A stretch of 64,000 bases of DNA. It comes from Elizabethkingia argenteiflava (GTDB taxonomy: Bacteria > Bacteroidota > Bacteroidia > Flavobacteriales > Weeksellaceae). The DNA is taken from contig NZ_JAAABJ010000595.1 of assembly GCF_009904105.1 (NCBI RefSeq), positions 1 through 64,000 of the forward strand, read 5' to 3'. The notes beneath the pieces were generated by a model. That model did not search any database and was not told where the DNA came from. It saw nothing but the letters and a program-made list of their open reading frames with translations. Below, one piece after another: positions 43,403-52,156 of the stretch (positions are counted from its first letter, which is position 1; every line of letters begins with the position of its first letter). Position numbers and translations under genes: made by a program.

Positions 43403-45217
43403 TTAATCAAAATTTTGAAGTTCCACAAGCTTTCGGTAGACATTATTATTCTCCATAAGTTGGCGATGAGTACCCTGTTCCACGATACTACCTCGCTCCA
43501 TAACAACGATCCAGTCTGCTTTTTGTACAGTCGAGAGCCTGTGGGCAATGATTAATGAAGTTCGGTTTTTCATCATATTTTCTAGAGCATCTTGCACAAA
43601 CCTTTCAGATTCGGTATCCAGTGCCGAGGTAGCCTCATCTAGAATCATAATTGGAGGATTTTTCAACACTGCACGTGCGATAGAAATCCTTTGTTTCTGG
43701 CCTCCGGATAATTTATTTCCGTCATCTCCAATATTGGTATCATAAGCCTCCGGTAGATTTTCGATGAACTCATGGGCATTGGCAATTTTAGCAGCCTTAA
43801 TAATTTCCTCTGGGCTGCAATTTTCTTTACCCATAGCGATGTTATTGTATATGGTATCGTTAAATAAAACGGATTCTTGTGTTACCATACCCAGAATAGA
43901 GCGGAACTGCTGGAGGTTGAGTTCCTTTATATTGTGGCCGTCTACATAAATACTACCTTCCGTTACATCGTAAAAGCGTGCCAATAGGTTGGCAATGGTA
44001 GTTTTTCCACTTCCGCTTTGGCCGACTAAAGCAATCGTTTTGCCTTTTGCTAGACTAAGATTAAAGTTTTTTAGAATTGGATTTTCTTTATCATAGTAAA
44101 AGCCAACGTTTTTAAACTCTATTTTGTCTTGGAGTTCTGTAATTTCAATAGGATAGGCCACCTCCTTCACCTGAGCATCAGCATCCATAATATCCATGAC
44201 CCGAATCAGAGAAGCTTCTCCTTTTTGAATATTTGAAATAGAGGTAGCTAGGCTTTTTGCTGGAGGTAGAATTTGAAAAAACATAGCTAAGAAGACCAAA
44301 AAATCCTCAGGATTAATACTGTGGTTTACAATAATCTCTTTTCCGCCGTACCAAGTGATCATCAGGAAAGTTAAAGAACCTAAAAATTCGCTCATCGGGG
44401 AGGCTAGTTCTCTCTTTTTACCTAGGTTCACAGAAGCAGTTATCCACTTATTCATCGATTTGGTAAAGCGTCTATCCAATAACTTATCCGCATTAAAAAT
44501 TTTGATGATTTTAGAGGACTTTAGGGTTTCATCAACAATAGAGAAAATCCCCCCCAATTCCTTTTGAGCTTCATGAGAGTCCTTTTTTAAGCTTTTCCCT
44601 ATTACGGAAATCAGGGTTCCCATAATAGGCAATACCAAAAGACTAAATAGTGTCATTTGGGGACTCAAGATAAATAGAGAAATTAAAGTGCTGATGAGCA
44701 TAAAGGGAGAGTTAACCAGATCTACTAAACTTCCTAGAATATTGTTCTCAACCTCCCCGATGTCGTTAGACATTCTAGACATAATATCTCCTTTTCTTTG
44801 TTCGGTGAAAAAAGAAACAGGCAGGCTGAGAATTTTCCGATATAGAGTACTTCTTAGATCTTTCGTAACACCTACCCGGTAATAGATGAGCAGATAGGCT
44901 CCTAAATACCGAAAGATATTGCGCAGTAAAAATGCACAGGCCGTGATAATACATAGCCAGGCAAGTACCCTAAGAGCTCCGTGCTGGTGAATTTCACTGT
45001 CTATAATATCGTAGAAATAGTTTTTAATCCGAGAGGAAATATCATCTTTTTTTGAGGTTTGGCGCTCCATAGTACCGAAGAGCATTCCTAGAACAGGAAG
45101 TATGGTTGCTAAAGATGCAATCTGAAAAACAGAATAAAGAATATTAAAGAGGAGACTCCCGTAAATATATTTTTGATGAGGTTGTGCAAATTTTAGAATT
45201 CTGAAGTATAAATTCAT
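43403..45217 (-). CDS. MsbA-type ABC exporter (fused membrane and ATPase domains)
   Basis: A 604-residue half-transporter that works as a dimer. Six membrane segments fill about residues 18-320, and the ATPase domain has Walker A VGQSGSGKTTI near 395, the signature LSGGQKQRISIARAVL near 500, Walker B ILDEATSAL and the H loop IIAHRLSTV. It is close to MsbA, the lipid A flippase, in size and layout, but the substrate is not proven. It stands alone, bounded by terminators on both sides. Confidence 0.9.
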   Translation of the reverse strand: MNLYFRILKFAQPHQKYIYGSLLFNILYSVFQIASLATILPVLGMLFGTMERQTSKKDDISSRIKNYFYDIIDSEIHQHGALRVLAWLCIITACAFLLRNIFRYLGAYLLIYYRVGVTKDLRSTLYRKILSLPVSFFTEQRKGDIMSRMSNDIGEVENNILGSLVDLVNSPFMLISTLISLFILSPQMTLFSLLVLPIMGTLISVIGKSLKKDSHEAQKELGGIFSIVDETLKSSKIIKIFNADKLLDRRFTKSMNKWITASVNLGKKRELASPMSEFLGSLTFLMITWYGGKEIIVNHSINPEDFLVFLAMFFQILPPAKSLATSISNIQKGEASLIRVMDIMDADAQVKEVAYPIEITELQDKIEFKNVGFYYDKENPILKNFNLSLAKGKTIALVGQSGSGKTTIANLLARFYDVTEGSIYVDGHNIKELNLQQFRSILGMVTQESVLFNDTIYNNIAMGKENCSPEEIIKAAKIANAHEFIENLPEAYDTNIGDDGNKLSGGQKQRISIARAVLKNPPIMILDEATSALDTESERFVQDALENMMKNRTSLIIAHRLSTVQKADWIVVMERGSIVEQGTHRQLMENNNVYRKLVELQNFD

Positions 45218-45270
45218 CTATTTTTAGATTAAGTTACAAAGGTAATACATTTTACTCTGTATCATCAAAA

Positions 45271-45290
45271 AACCGTCCTTTAGGACGGTT
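45271..45290 (-). terminator. Terminator of the DUF4293 gene
   Basis: AACCGTCCT and AGGACGGTT pair perfectly with a two-base centre; read leftward, T residues follow. Confidence 0.82.
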
Positions 45291-45316
45291 CTCACTCAAA
45301 AAAAATCGTTGTAAGT

Positions 45317-45706
45317 CTATCGGAATCTGTCCACAGATTTTACGAGTTTCTCATCTTTACGGATGTAAGTGTTTGCAATCGATAGCATTACAATAGAGAT
45401 GAGCGGTGATATTAACTCAATACCCTTCTCAGGAAAAAAAACTCCTCCGGGTAAAGTTAGTAGCCAGTAAACCAATAGGCCGATCAACAAGGCGTTTATA
45501 AAAATACTGATAGAATTCAGTAAGATTTGTCGTTTTCTATTTTTATAACTGAAAATGCTTATTAATCCCAGTAAAACGGAACTGCCTGCTGCGGTTTCCA
45601 TAATCGGGAAATTAGAGGGAATCCAGGATGTGGTGTTCATCCATAGCCCTATAATAGCTGTTAACACAGCAAGAAACATCCAGATTGTTTGTATTCTTTG
45701 AAGCAT
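45317..45706 (-). CDS. DUF4293 membrane protein
   Basis: A 129-residue protein with four hydrophobic segments (about residues 7-24, 40-55, 65-88 and 95-115) in the pattern of DUF4293, a Bacteroidota family of unknown function usually found next to rho. The ATG at 45706 (MLQRIQTIWM) is used, not the TTG at 45715. It is divergent from rho. Confidence 0.82.
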   Translation of the reverse strand: MLQRIQTIWMFLAVLTAIIGLWMNTTSWIPSNFPIMETAAGSSVLLGLISIFSYKNRKRQILLNSISIFINALLIGLLVYWLLTLPGGVFFPEKGIELISPLISIVMLSIANTYIRKDEKLVKSVDRFR

Positions 45707-45725
45707 CTTTAGCAATTAATTTATG

Positions 45726-45733
45726 CAAAAGTA
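45726..45733 (-). promoter_or_regulatory. -7 box for the DUF4293 gene
   Basis: Read leftward: TACTTTTG, exact TAnnTTTG, 20 bases before the ATG at 45706. It is back to back with the rho promoter. Confidence 0.55.
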
Positions 45734-45743
45734 CTAATATTTT

Positions 45744-45773
45744 TTTGCTTTTAATAAAAAATGTGTAGATTTG
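45744..45773 (+). promoter_or_regulatory. Complete -33/-7 promoter for rho
   Basis: TTTG at 45744-45747, an 18-base spacer and TAGATTTG at 45766-45773. The expected transcript start near 45780 leaves a leader of about 100 bases before the rho ATG, which contains a possible GC-rich hairpin (GCGGGC with GCCCAC, about 45792-45821). Confidence 0.72.
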
Positions 45774-45877
45774 CAGGCATAGAATCGCAAAGCGGGCAGG
45801 ATCAATCGAATAAGCCCACCTCTCATATAATTTAAACTACATTTTTTATACCTTACACACATTTTATTAAATTTCAT

Positions 45878-47575
45878 ATGTTTGACATTGAAAGTCTAAA
45901 GTCAAAATCGAATACCGAATTGGCTAAAATCACAGAAGAATTAGGTGTTGGCGTTAAGAAAACTTCCGATATTAATGAAAAAATATACGCAATATTGGAT
46001 TTTCAGGCCTCTAACCCTCAGATAATTAAAAATTATTTGGGATCTCAGGATAAGCAAAACGACGTGGCAGAAGAAAAACCTCAGCCCAAAAAAAGAGGGC
46101 GCAAACCTGTCGCCCAAAAAACAAAACAGAAGGCTGAAGAAACCCTAGAGTTTGAAGAAAAGCTTAATAAAGAGGAAACGTCAAAAGAAACCGCATCCCC
46201 TTTACCAGAAACTCCACAACCTGAAAAAAAACAGCGACGTAGAGTAACCAAGGCCGTAGTTTCTCCAGAAGTAGCTCCTGTTGAGGAACAAGAGACCGTA
46301 AAAAAAGAGAAAAAACTCGAGCCAGAGCCCGTATCTAAGGAAGAATCGGCAGCACCCGCAGTACAGAAGAATAAACACCAGTCTCCTCAGCAACATAATC
46401 ATAATAAAGAGAAGAATGGTGAAGCTAAATCCGCTGAATCCCAAAAGAAAGAATATAACTTCGATGGGATTGTAACAGTGGAGGGAGTGTTAGAAATCTT
46501 ACCCGATAATTACGGCTTTCTAAGATCTTCTGATTTTAGTTACATTTCTTCACCCGATGATGTATATGTTTCTACAGGTCAAATCAAAAATTATGGTTTG
46601 AAAACCGGAGATACTGTAAAAGGAGTTGTGCGTTTGCCTAAGGAAGGTGAAAAGTATTTCTCTTTACTACGCCCTACCGAGGTGAATGGTAGGGATTTAG
46701 CTTATATTAAAGATCGTGTAGCATTCGAGTTTCTTACTCCGCTTTTTCCTCAAGAAAAATTCAATTTAGCGGGTAAAAATGCAACCCTTTCCACTCGAAT
46801 TGTAGACCTTTTTGCTCCGATAGGAAAAGGGCAGAGGGCCATGATTGTGGCACAGCCTAAAACAGGTAAAACCATGTTGCTTAAAGATATTGCCAATAGT
46901 ATTTCTGCAAATCATCCCGAAGCTTATATGATCGTCTTACTGATAGATGAGAGGCCCGAGGAAGTAACCGACATGCAGAGAAGCGTAAATGCCGAAGTAA
47001 TAGCTTCTACTTTTGACGAGGCGGCGGATAAGCATGTTAAAGTAGCGAATTTGGTATTATCCAAAGCTCAGAGACTTGTAGAATGTGGACATGATGTGGT
47101 TATTTTATTAGATTCTATCACACGTTTAGCAAGAGCTTATAACACCGTTACGCCAGCTTCAGGGAAAATATTGTCTGGAGGAGTCGATGCCAATGCGTTG
47201 CATAAACCTAAAAGATTTTTTGGTGCTGCCAGAAAAATTGAAGGTGGTGGATCTTTAACCATTATTGCTACGGCTTTAATAGATACCGGCTCTAAAATGG
47301 ATGAGGTTATTTTTGAGGAGTTTAAAGGAACAGGTAATATGGAACTCCAGCTAGATCGTAAAATAGCCAATAAGCGTATTTATCCTGCTGTAGATTTAAT
47401 CTCTTCTAGTACTAGAAAGGATGACTTATTGCATGATGAAACCACCCAGCAAAGAATGTGGATACTTCGCAAATACTTGGCCGATATGAATCCGGTTGAA
47501 GCGATGGAGTTTGTTAAAAAACACATGCAATCCACCTTGAATAATGAAGAGTTTTTGATGTCTATGAATAGATAG
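45878..47575 (+). CDS. rho: Transcription termination factor Rho with long charged insertion
   Basis: Rho is the hexameric RNA-dependent ATPase that ends transcription. Here it has 565 residues, longer than the 419 of Escherichia coli, because residues about 60-190 are a low-complexity insertion rich in Lys, Glu, Pro and Gln. Around it lie the N-terminal helical domain (residues 1-50), the cold-shock-like RNA-binding domain ([15 protein letters not shown] near 205), Walker [10 protein letters not shown] near 328, [10 protein letters not shown] (Walker B region) and the Q/R loops near 430-460. Such insertions are typical of Bacteroidota; a study of Bacteroides Rho linked its disordered region to phase separation. 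It starts at the ATG at 45878. Confidence 0.97.
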   Translation: MFDIESLKSKSNTELAKITEELGVGVKKTSDINEKIYAILDFQASNPQIIKNYLGSQDKQNDVAEEKPQPKKRGRKPVAQKTKQKAEETLEFEEKLNKEETSKETASPLPETPQPEKKQRRRVTKAVVSPEVAPVEEQETVKKEKKLEPEPVSKEESAAPAVQKNKHQSPQQHNHNKEKNGEAKSAESQKKEYNFDGIVTVEGVLEILPDNYGFLRSSDFSYISSPDDVYVSTGQIKNYGLKTGDTVKGVVRLPKEGEKYFSLLRPTEVNGRDLAYIKDRVAFEFLTPLFPQEKFNLAGKNATLSTRIVDLFAPIGKGQRAMIVAQPKTGKTMLLKDIANSISANHPEAYMIVLLIDERPEEVTDMQRSVNAEVIASTFDEAADKHVKVANLVLSKAQRLVECGHDVVILLDSITRLARAYNTVTPASGKILSGGVDANALHKPKRFFGAARKIEGGGSLTIIATALIDTGSKMDEVIFEEFKGTGNMELQLDRKIANKRIYPAVDLISSSTRKDDLLHDETTQQRMWILRKYLADMNPVEAMEFVKKHMQSTLNNEEFLMSMNR

Positions 47576-47577
47576 TC

Positions 47578-48060
47578 ATGAAAAATATTATAAGCCTATT
47601 CTGTTTTTTTTGTCTTCCTCTTTCTGTAGGCCTAAAGGCCCAATACAGCTTACATCCCATGCTTTATGCGGGCTATACTTATCAAAATCAAAGTTTTGGT
47701 GAAGTCGGAGGAAGGCTGTTATTTTTAAAAAATGATGACATTTTATTCAGAATAGGTGCAGTCGCGGCTATGGGGGAAACACATGCGCGGCTTGCTATTA
47801 TGCCAAAGGCGCAATTAGACGTTTTATTAAACTTTGAGAGAGGTGTAGATCTTTACCATTCTTGGTATTTTCTAGTGGGTTCGGAAACTACACCTACCTA
47901 TATAGCTCCTAAGCTCGGCGTTAGTGTGTTGGGACTGGTCGATATTACAGGGGGGTATGCCTTTAATTATACAGGTGATTTATTACAAGGTAAGGAGCTT
48001 AAAGGTTTTAATTTTAATTTAACATTTAATTTTCCTTTAGTTATATTATCTAAAAAATAG
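47578..48060 (+). CDS. Exported protein, unknown function
   Basis: A 160-residue protein with a signal peptide that ends near residue 21 (VGLKAQ). The mature part alternates hydrophobic and polar residues in short Gly- and Tyr-rich strands (LYAGYTYQNQSFGEVGG; DITGGYAFNYTGDLL), as in small outer-membrane beta-barrels, and ends without the usual terminal aromatic. I recognise no family. Its ATG lies two bases after the rho stop, so it is co-transcribed with rho. Confidence 0.7.
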   Translation: MKNIISLFCFFCLPLSVGLKAQYSLHPMLYAGYTYQNQSFGEVGGRLLFLKNDDILFRIGAVAAMGETHARLAIMPKAQLDVLLNFERGVDLYHSWYFLVGSETTPTYIAPKLGVSVLGLVDITGGYAFNYTGDLLQGKELKGFNFNLTFNFPLVILSKK

Positions 48061-48075
48061 CCAATTTATTTTATT

Positions 48076-48083
48076 TACATTTG
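48076..48083 (+). promoter_or_regulatory. -7 box for the ECF sigma factor gene
   Basis: TACATTTG matches TAnnTTTG. A transcript from about 48090 would have a 5' leader of some 135 bases that includes the long hairpin at 48148-48219. No -33 element is clear. Confidence 0.5.
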
Positions 48084-48147
48084 GAGCTATTAAATTATTT
48101 TATAAATTAGCATTCGGAATCACTAAAAATGACAGTATAAGATAAAA

Positions 48148-48219
48148 ATTTACTTTAAAAAATGAAACCCATGTATAGCAAAATATATTTGCTAAGGTCT
48201 TGGGTATTTTAAAGTAAAT
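48148..48219 (+). promoter_or_regulatory. Nested hairpin in the leader of the ECF sigma factor gene
   Basis: Three stems are nested: ATTTACTTTAAAA (48148-48160) with TTTTAAAGTAAAT (48207-48219), ACCCA (48167-48171) with TGGGT (48201-48205), and TAGCAAA (48176-48182) with TTTGCTA (48188-48194) around a five-base loop. All pairs are perfect. The structure ends four bases before the start codon at 48224 and has no T run behind it, so it is not a terminator. In a mRNA it would cover the ribosome entry region. Confidence 0.7.
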
Positions 48220-48223
48220 AGAA

Positions 48224-48814
48224 ATGAAAACTCTGTCAGATTGTGAACTTATTATAGAATTTCAAAAAGGCAATGAAGTTGCTTTAGAAGTTCTCCTAAA
48301 GCGTTACCAACGCGAAATTTTTACCTTTATATTTTATAAGCTAGGAAATGAGGACCTGGCGAATGATATTTTTCAAGATACCTTTATGAAAATTATCGTG
48401 ACACTTAAAGAAGGGCGATACAAAGATGAGGGAAAATTTTCATTGTGGGCTAAACGTATTGCTCATAATCTAGTGATTGATTACTATCGACTGAAAGCGA
48501 AAAACCCTAAAATTTCAGAATCTTCTTACGAAAATGAGGATTATTCGATCTTCGATATAATCAAAGAGCCCGATTCCAATGTGGAAGATCAACTTATACA
48601 GATTCAGATTCATCAGGATCTGCATAGGATGATAGCCTGTCTGCCTGATAATCAAAGAGAGGTCTTGGAGTTACGTTTCTTTAAAGAATTGAGTTTTAAA
48701 GAGATTGCAGAATATACAAAATCCAGTATCAACACTACCTTAGGCAGGGTGCGCTATGCTCTTATAAATCTTCGTAAAATGATGATAGAAAACCAAATTA
48801 GTTTGACGAGATAA
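48224..48814 (+). CDS. ECF-type RNA polymerase sigma factor
   Basis: A 196-residue sigma-70 family member of the extracytoplasmic-function group: region 2 at about residues 20-95 (YKLGNEDLANDIFQDTFMKI; FSLWAKRIAHNLVIDYYR) and region 4 at about 135-190 (LPDNQREVLELRFFKELS; FKEIAEYTKSSINTTLGRVR). No anti-sigma factor gene follows; instead a 45-residue protein gene lies 45 bases downstream. That absence, and the long leader hairpin, suggest control by other means than a membrane-bound anti-sigma factor, which is inference. ATG start. Confidence 0.93.
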   Translation: MKTLSDCELIIEFQKGNEVALEVLLKRYQREIFTFIFYKLGNEDLANDIFQDTFMKIIVTLKEGRYKDEGKFSLWAKRIAHNLVIDYYRLKAKNPKISESSYENEDYSIFDIIKEPDSNVEDQLIQIQIHQDLHRMIACLPDNQREVLELRFFKELSFKEIAEYTKSSINTTLGRVRYALINLRKMMIENQISLTR

Positions 48815-48859
48815 TAAATTGAGAATCCTAACGTTATATAGTAATAAAAGTGACTTCAT

Positions 48860-48997
48860 ATGAAACAACTTAACTCGTTAGGAAGAAATGCTTTGAAGCC
48901 CAAAAATTCAACTATACGTTTTCTATTGAATTATTCTAAAAGTATAAGAGTGATCAATACCAGAACGATTGACGGCGTATTATTCTCTAAAAATTAA
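48860..48997 (+). CDS. Small conserved-type protein, 45 residues, downstream of sigma gene
   Basis: An ATG-initiated frame of 45 codons and a TAA stop. The product is basic, begins MKQLNSLGRNALKPKNST and has a central motif FLLNYSKSIRVINT. I recall very short Bacteroidota proteins with the same layout (xLKPxxxTxxFLLNYSKSL), found behind sigma factor genes, but know no function. The tight position behind the sigma gene, its own hairpin terminator, and the pattern make it a likely gene despite its size. Confidence 0.68.
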   Translation: MKQLNSLGRNALKPKNSTIRFLLNYSKSIRVINTRTIDGVLFSKN

Positions 48998-49019
48998 TGA
49001 GCAATTTTTTCTTTACATT

Positions 49020-49061
49020 TGTGCCTAAATTTTATAGAATGAGATTTAGGCACATTTTCTT
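49020..49061 (+). terminator. Terminator after the sigma factor operon
   Basis: TGTGCCTAAAT (49020-49030) pairs perfectly with ATTTAGGCACA (49044-49054), followed by TTTTCTT. It lies 22 bases after the stop of the 45-residue gene. Confidence 0.82.
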
Positions 49062-49536
49062 GATGTAGACTATCCCGTTTATATAACCGTTCCAAAAATG
49101 GAAAATTAAAGATTGAAGTTTTACAGTATGGAAGGTCTCTTGGTTGGCTATATTTTGGACCAAAAGGCTGAATAATTTCAAACCTGACCATACAAATGTT
49201 CCGGCGAGAAAACTCAAAGCTAACTTATTGTAAAATCTTTAAATGTACTTGTTTTTAGAAACAGCCCTTTTTTGTATCTTGGATTTATAACTCCCTCCCT
49301 AAAAAATATAACTTACACATAAAGTTTTTAAAACTAAATAGTTATATGTGTTTTTTTTATCGAACTCAGGTTGCAAGCATTCGCGGGATAGGTACCCATT
49401 CGTGCAAACGAAAATAGTGTTATTGGTAGTGGATGTCAAAAGCAACAAAACTTCAATTTACATTATAAATTGAGGTCAAACTTAAGAAGGAATAAAGAGA
49501 ATAAAGACTTTTTCGAAATTAAAAAAAGCTATAAAA
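49062..49536. other. Gene-free stretch with a possible small transcript
   Basis: No convincing protein gene is seen. A near-consensus -7 box (TATCTTGG, 49275-49282, one mismatch) is followed by a hairpin at 49315-49351 with an eight-T tail, which could mark a transcript of roughly 65 bases. The rest holds nothing I can name. Confidence 0.4.
49315..49358 (+). terminator. Terminator-like hairpin
   Basis: ACACATA pairs with TATGTGT, with an inner AGTTTT/AAAACT stem, followed by a T run. No gene ends just upstream, so it may end a small RNA or be chance. Confidence 0.45.
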
Positions 49537-49565
49537 AAAGAACACCTCATTATGCAGAGGCGCTT
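49537..49565 (-). terminator. Terminator of trpS
   Basis: Read leftward: AGCGCCTC pairs with GAGGTGTT (wobble pairs included) around an eight-base loop and is followed by a T run. It starts five bases after the trpS stop. Confidence 0.72.
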
Positions 49566-49569
49566 GTTA

Positions 49570-50535
49570 TTAAAATCCGAGGCTTTTTCTGACTCTTTTT
49601 AAAGTTTCTTCAGCGATGGGACGCGTCTTCTGTGCTCCTTTTTGGAGTATCTCCTCCAGCTCATAGAGATGATTCATGTAATAACTAAAAATTTCTCGCT
49701 CTTTTGAAAACCGCTCTAATAGAAGCTCTAGCAGTGCTTTCTTGGCATGTCCATACCCAAAGTTACCAGCAAGATATTTTTGACGCAGCGTTTCTGTTTG
49801 CTCTGGACCGCCTACCAGCTGATAGAGCGCGAATACGTGGTCCGTTTCAGGATCTTTAGGTTCTTCTAAACTTTTACTATCCGTTTCTATAGACATGACT
49901 TGTTTTTTGAGTTCTTTTTCAGGAAGAAAAATATTGATAATATTTCCCCTTGATTTACTCATCTTGTGCCCATCAGTACCCGGTACATATTTGGTGTTTT
50001 CGTGGAGTTCAGCATTTGGAAGCACAAAAACCTCACCCATCTGGCGGTTAAATTTTTCGGCGACATCTCGGGTAATCTCTAGATGCTGGAGTTGATCTTT
50101 TCCTACCGGAACAGATTCTGCACCATATAATAGAATATCTGCTGCCATTAAGATCGGATAATTAAACAGTCCTGTATTGATATCTTGCAGTCGGCTTGCT
50201 TTATCTTTAAAGGAATGGGCTAGCGTTAATCGTTGAAAGGGAAAGAAGCAGTCTAAAAACCAGGTTAACTCACAGGTCTGTGGAATGTCGCTCTGTCTGT
50301 AGAAGTGTGTTTTCTCAATATCCAGTCCACACGCGAGCCATGCGGCTGCAATTTGATAAGTATTTTGTCTTAGCTGTTCAGCATCTTTTATTTGCGTTAG
50401 GCTATGCAGATTGGCAATAAAGAAAAAAGATTCGTTATCGGCATCTTTAGCCAATTCAATAGCAGGCAGTATCGCCCCCAATAGATTCCCTAAGTGAGGG
50501 GTTCCAGTTGCTTGTATTCCAGTTAGAACTCTCAT
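49570..50535 (-). CDS. trpS: Tryptophanyl-tRNA synthetase
   Basis: TrpS charges tRNA-Trp. The 321-residue class I synthetase has the HIGH-type motif TGTPHLGNLLG near residue 10, a tryptophan-site region GLFNYPILMAADILLYGA near 124 and the KMSKS motif in GHKMSKSRGN near 193. The length is normal. It is transcribed alone from a -7 box at 50576-50583. Confidence 0.97.
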   Translation of the reverse strand: MRVLTGIQATGTPHLGNLLGAILPAIELAKDADNESFFFIANLHSLTQIKDAEQLRQNTYQIAAAWLACGLDIEKTHFYRQSDIPQTCELTWFLDCFFPFQRLTLAHSFKDKASRLQDINTGLFNYPILMAADILLYGAESVPVGKDQLQHLEITRDVAEKFNRQMGEVFVLPNAELHENTKYVPGTDGHKMSKSRGNIINIFLPEKELKKQVMSIETDSKSLEEPKDPETDHVFALYQLVGGPEQTETLRQKYLAGNFGYGHAKKALLELLLERFSKEREIFSYYMNHLYELEEILQKGAQKTRPIAEETLKRVRKSLGF

Positions 50536-50575
50536 ATAACAGTTTGATAAATTAACATTAATTTGTGCATAGGCG

Positions 50576-50583
50576 CAAATTTA
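50576..50583 (-). promoter_or_regulatory. -7 box for trpS
   Basis: Read leftward: TAAATTTG, exact TAnnTTTG, 40 bases before the ATG. Confidence 0.55.
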
Positions 50584-50615
50584 AAGGGTTTCCATGCTAT
50601 TTAAAAATTTATGGG

Positions 50616-51296
50616 CTATTTTATTTCTTGGTAAATACTCGTAAGGAACATCGCATATGATTTTTCTAATCGGGTGAAATCTCCCGATTTTAAATTCATA
50701 CCTCCTTTCCCATAGGGATTGGATTTTATTTTGAAACCCGAAACCTGAAAATAATGAGCGCTTTGTTTTCCGCTTGAGCTCAACTTTATTGAGGATCCTA
50801 AAAATTTAAGAGTGGATAGGGTATAAATATCGCCTGGTTTGAGGGAAATTTTTTTGAAAGTGCGAGCCGGCAAAATAAATTTTTCGTTGTTAATGCTTAT
50901 TTTGTGAGCAGAAGTAGGGGAGGCAATGATATAAGCTGTATCCTCCCCTTGTGTAGGGGTATCTACGTCCATAGGTAGATAGTAAAGGCTAAGATAATAA
51001 TGCTCGGGATTAAAGGCTAGTAAACTTCCGTCTATGGACTCTAAAGCTTTTATATGGAAAGCATTGGCTCCCATTTTTTTTGCCTTGGTATAAATCGTGC
51101 GAAAGAGGTTTACATCATCTTGGCCCAGCCCCTTTACCTCAATCTCTCCCAGATATTCTGCCCCTTTGGTATTTTCGATCCGATAAAAATGTTTGTCTTT
51201 GTTATCATGAATATTCAGCATTTTAGATATGCCAACCCATTGAGCATTCAAGCCGATGCAGTGATACAAGAAGAAGATGAAAAAAAAATGTTTCAT
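50616..51296 (-). CDS. Exported protein, unknown function
   Basis: A 226-residue protein with a signal peptide ending near residue 18 (CIGLNAQ). The mature part has a segment with GAEYLGEIEVKGLGQDDV and KKMGANAFHIKALES, reminiscent of proteins that handle variable small ligands, but I recognise no family. It is translationally coupled to rfbD: its ATG overlaps the rfbD stop by four bases. Confidence 0.65.
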   Translation of the reverse strand: MKHFFFIFFLYHCIGLNAQWVGISKMLNIHDNKDKHFYRIENTKGAEYLGEIEVKGLGQDDVNLFRTIYTKAKKMGANAFHIKALESIDGSLLAFNPEHYYLSLYYLPMDVDTPTQGEDTAYIIASPTSAHKISINNEKFILPARTFKKISLKPGDIYTLSTLKFLGSSIKLSSSGKQSAHYFQVSGFKIKSNPYGKGGMNLKSGDFTRLEKSYAMFLTSIYQEIK

Positions 51297-52156
51297 TTTT
51301 GATTTTGTAGGATGTTAATACATGCTTCTAAACTATTCTCCCAGTATTGAGGAGTGATTTTGTAATCTTTTTCGATTTTATCCAGACACAATGTACTTCT
51401 TTTAGGTCTCTTGGCTTTTGTGGGATACTCAGCAGTACTCAAAGGCTTTAATCTGACTTTTGAATAAGTAAATTGTGCAATCTTTTTAGCAAAACTGTAC
51501 CAAGTGGTTTCTCCGTAATTCGAGAAATGATAAATTCCGAAGATCTTTTCAGTTTGTGAAATCATACACATAATAGCTTCGGCTAGATCATTTGCATTGG
51601 TAGGTTGTCCAAATTGATCATTCACAATACCCAATTCATCACGGCTATTAAAAAGATTGATCATAGTGGTCACAAAGTTTTTATTAAATTCAGAATATAG
51701 CCAAGAAGTCCTGATAATAATCGTTTTAGGGTTGTATTCCAGTGCTAGAACCTCACCCTCTCTTTTAGAATTTCCATAGATGCCAATGGGGTTTGTAAAA
51801 TCTTCCTCTGCATAAGCCAGGTTGGTTTCACCATCAAATACATAATCGGTAGAAATATGGATAAGAATACTATCGTTTTCGGCGCATATTTTTGCTAAAT
51901 TCTCTACGCCATAGGCATTGACGGCAAAAGCCTGCTCTGTTTCTTCTTCTGCCAAATCAACAGCAGTATAGGCTGAAGCATTCACACAATAGTCGGGCTG
52001 GAAATCTTCAAAAATACTTCTTATACGATCTTCATTTGTGATATCCAATTCTTGATAAGAGGTAAATAAAAATTCATATTCAGAATATTTTCCTTCCAGA
52101 TTTCTCAGACAATTTCCAAGCTGACCATTGCCTCCGACGACTAATATTTTTTCCAT
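51293..52156 (-). CDS. rfbD: dTDP-4-dehydrorhamnose reductase
   Basis: RfbD reduces dTDP-4-dehydro-L-rhamnose to dTDP-L-rhamnose with NAD(P)H, the last step of rhamnose donor synthesis. The 287-residue SDR-fold enzyme has VVGGNGQLGNCL at the N-terminus, ASAYTAVDLAEEE near 61, STDYVFDGE near 100 and the catalytic YGNSKREGE near 128. The other rhamnose genes are not here, so it may serve a pathway encoded elsewhere. It overlaps the thioesterase gene by 16 bases. Confidence 0.93.
   Translation of the reverse strand: MEKILVVGGNGQLGNCLRNLEGKYSEYEFLFTSYQELDITNEDRIRSIFEDFQPDYCVNASAYTAVDLAEEETEQAFAVNAYGVENLAKICAENDSILIHISTDYVFDGETNLAYAEEDFTNPIGIYGNSKREGEVLALEYNPKTIIIRTSWLYSEFNKNFVTTMINLFNSRDELGIVNDQFGQPTNANDLAEAIMCMISQTEKIFGIYHFSNYGETTWYSFAKKIAQFTYSKVRLKPLSTAEYPTKAKRPKRSTLCLDKIEKDYKITPQYWENSLEACINILQNQK

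Noticed and set aside
48994-49217. Two overlapping minus-strand reading frames of about 60 codons
   Set aside because: They cover the sigma operon terminator, are rich in unlikely residues for a protein, and match nothing I know.
49370-49430. A tRNA-like folding segment (TTGCA...GGG...CCC...TGCAA)
   Set aside because: There is no acceptor stem, anticodon arm or T-arm consensus; the pairing is only 5 plus 3 bases.
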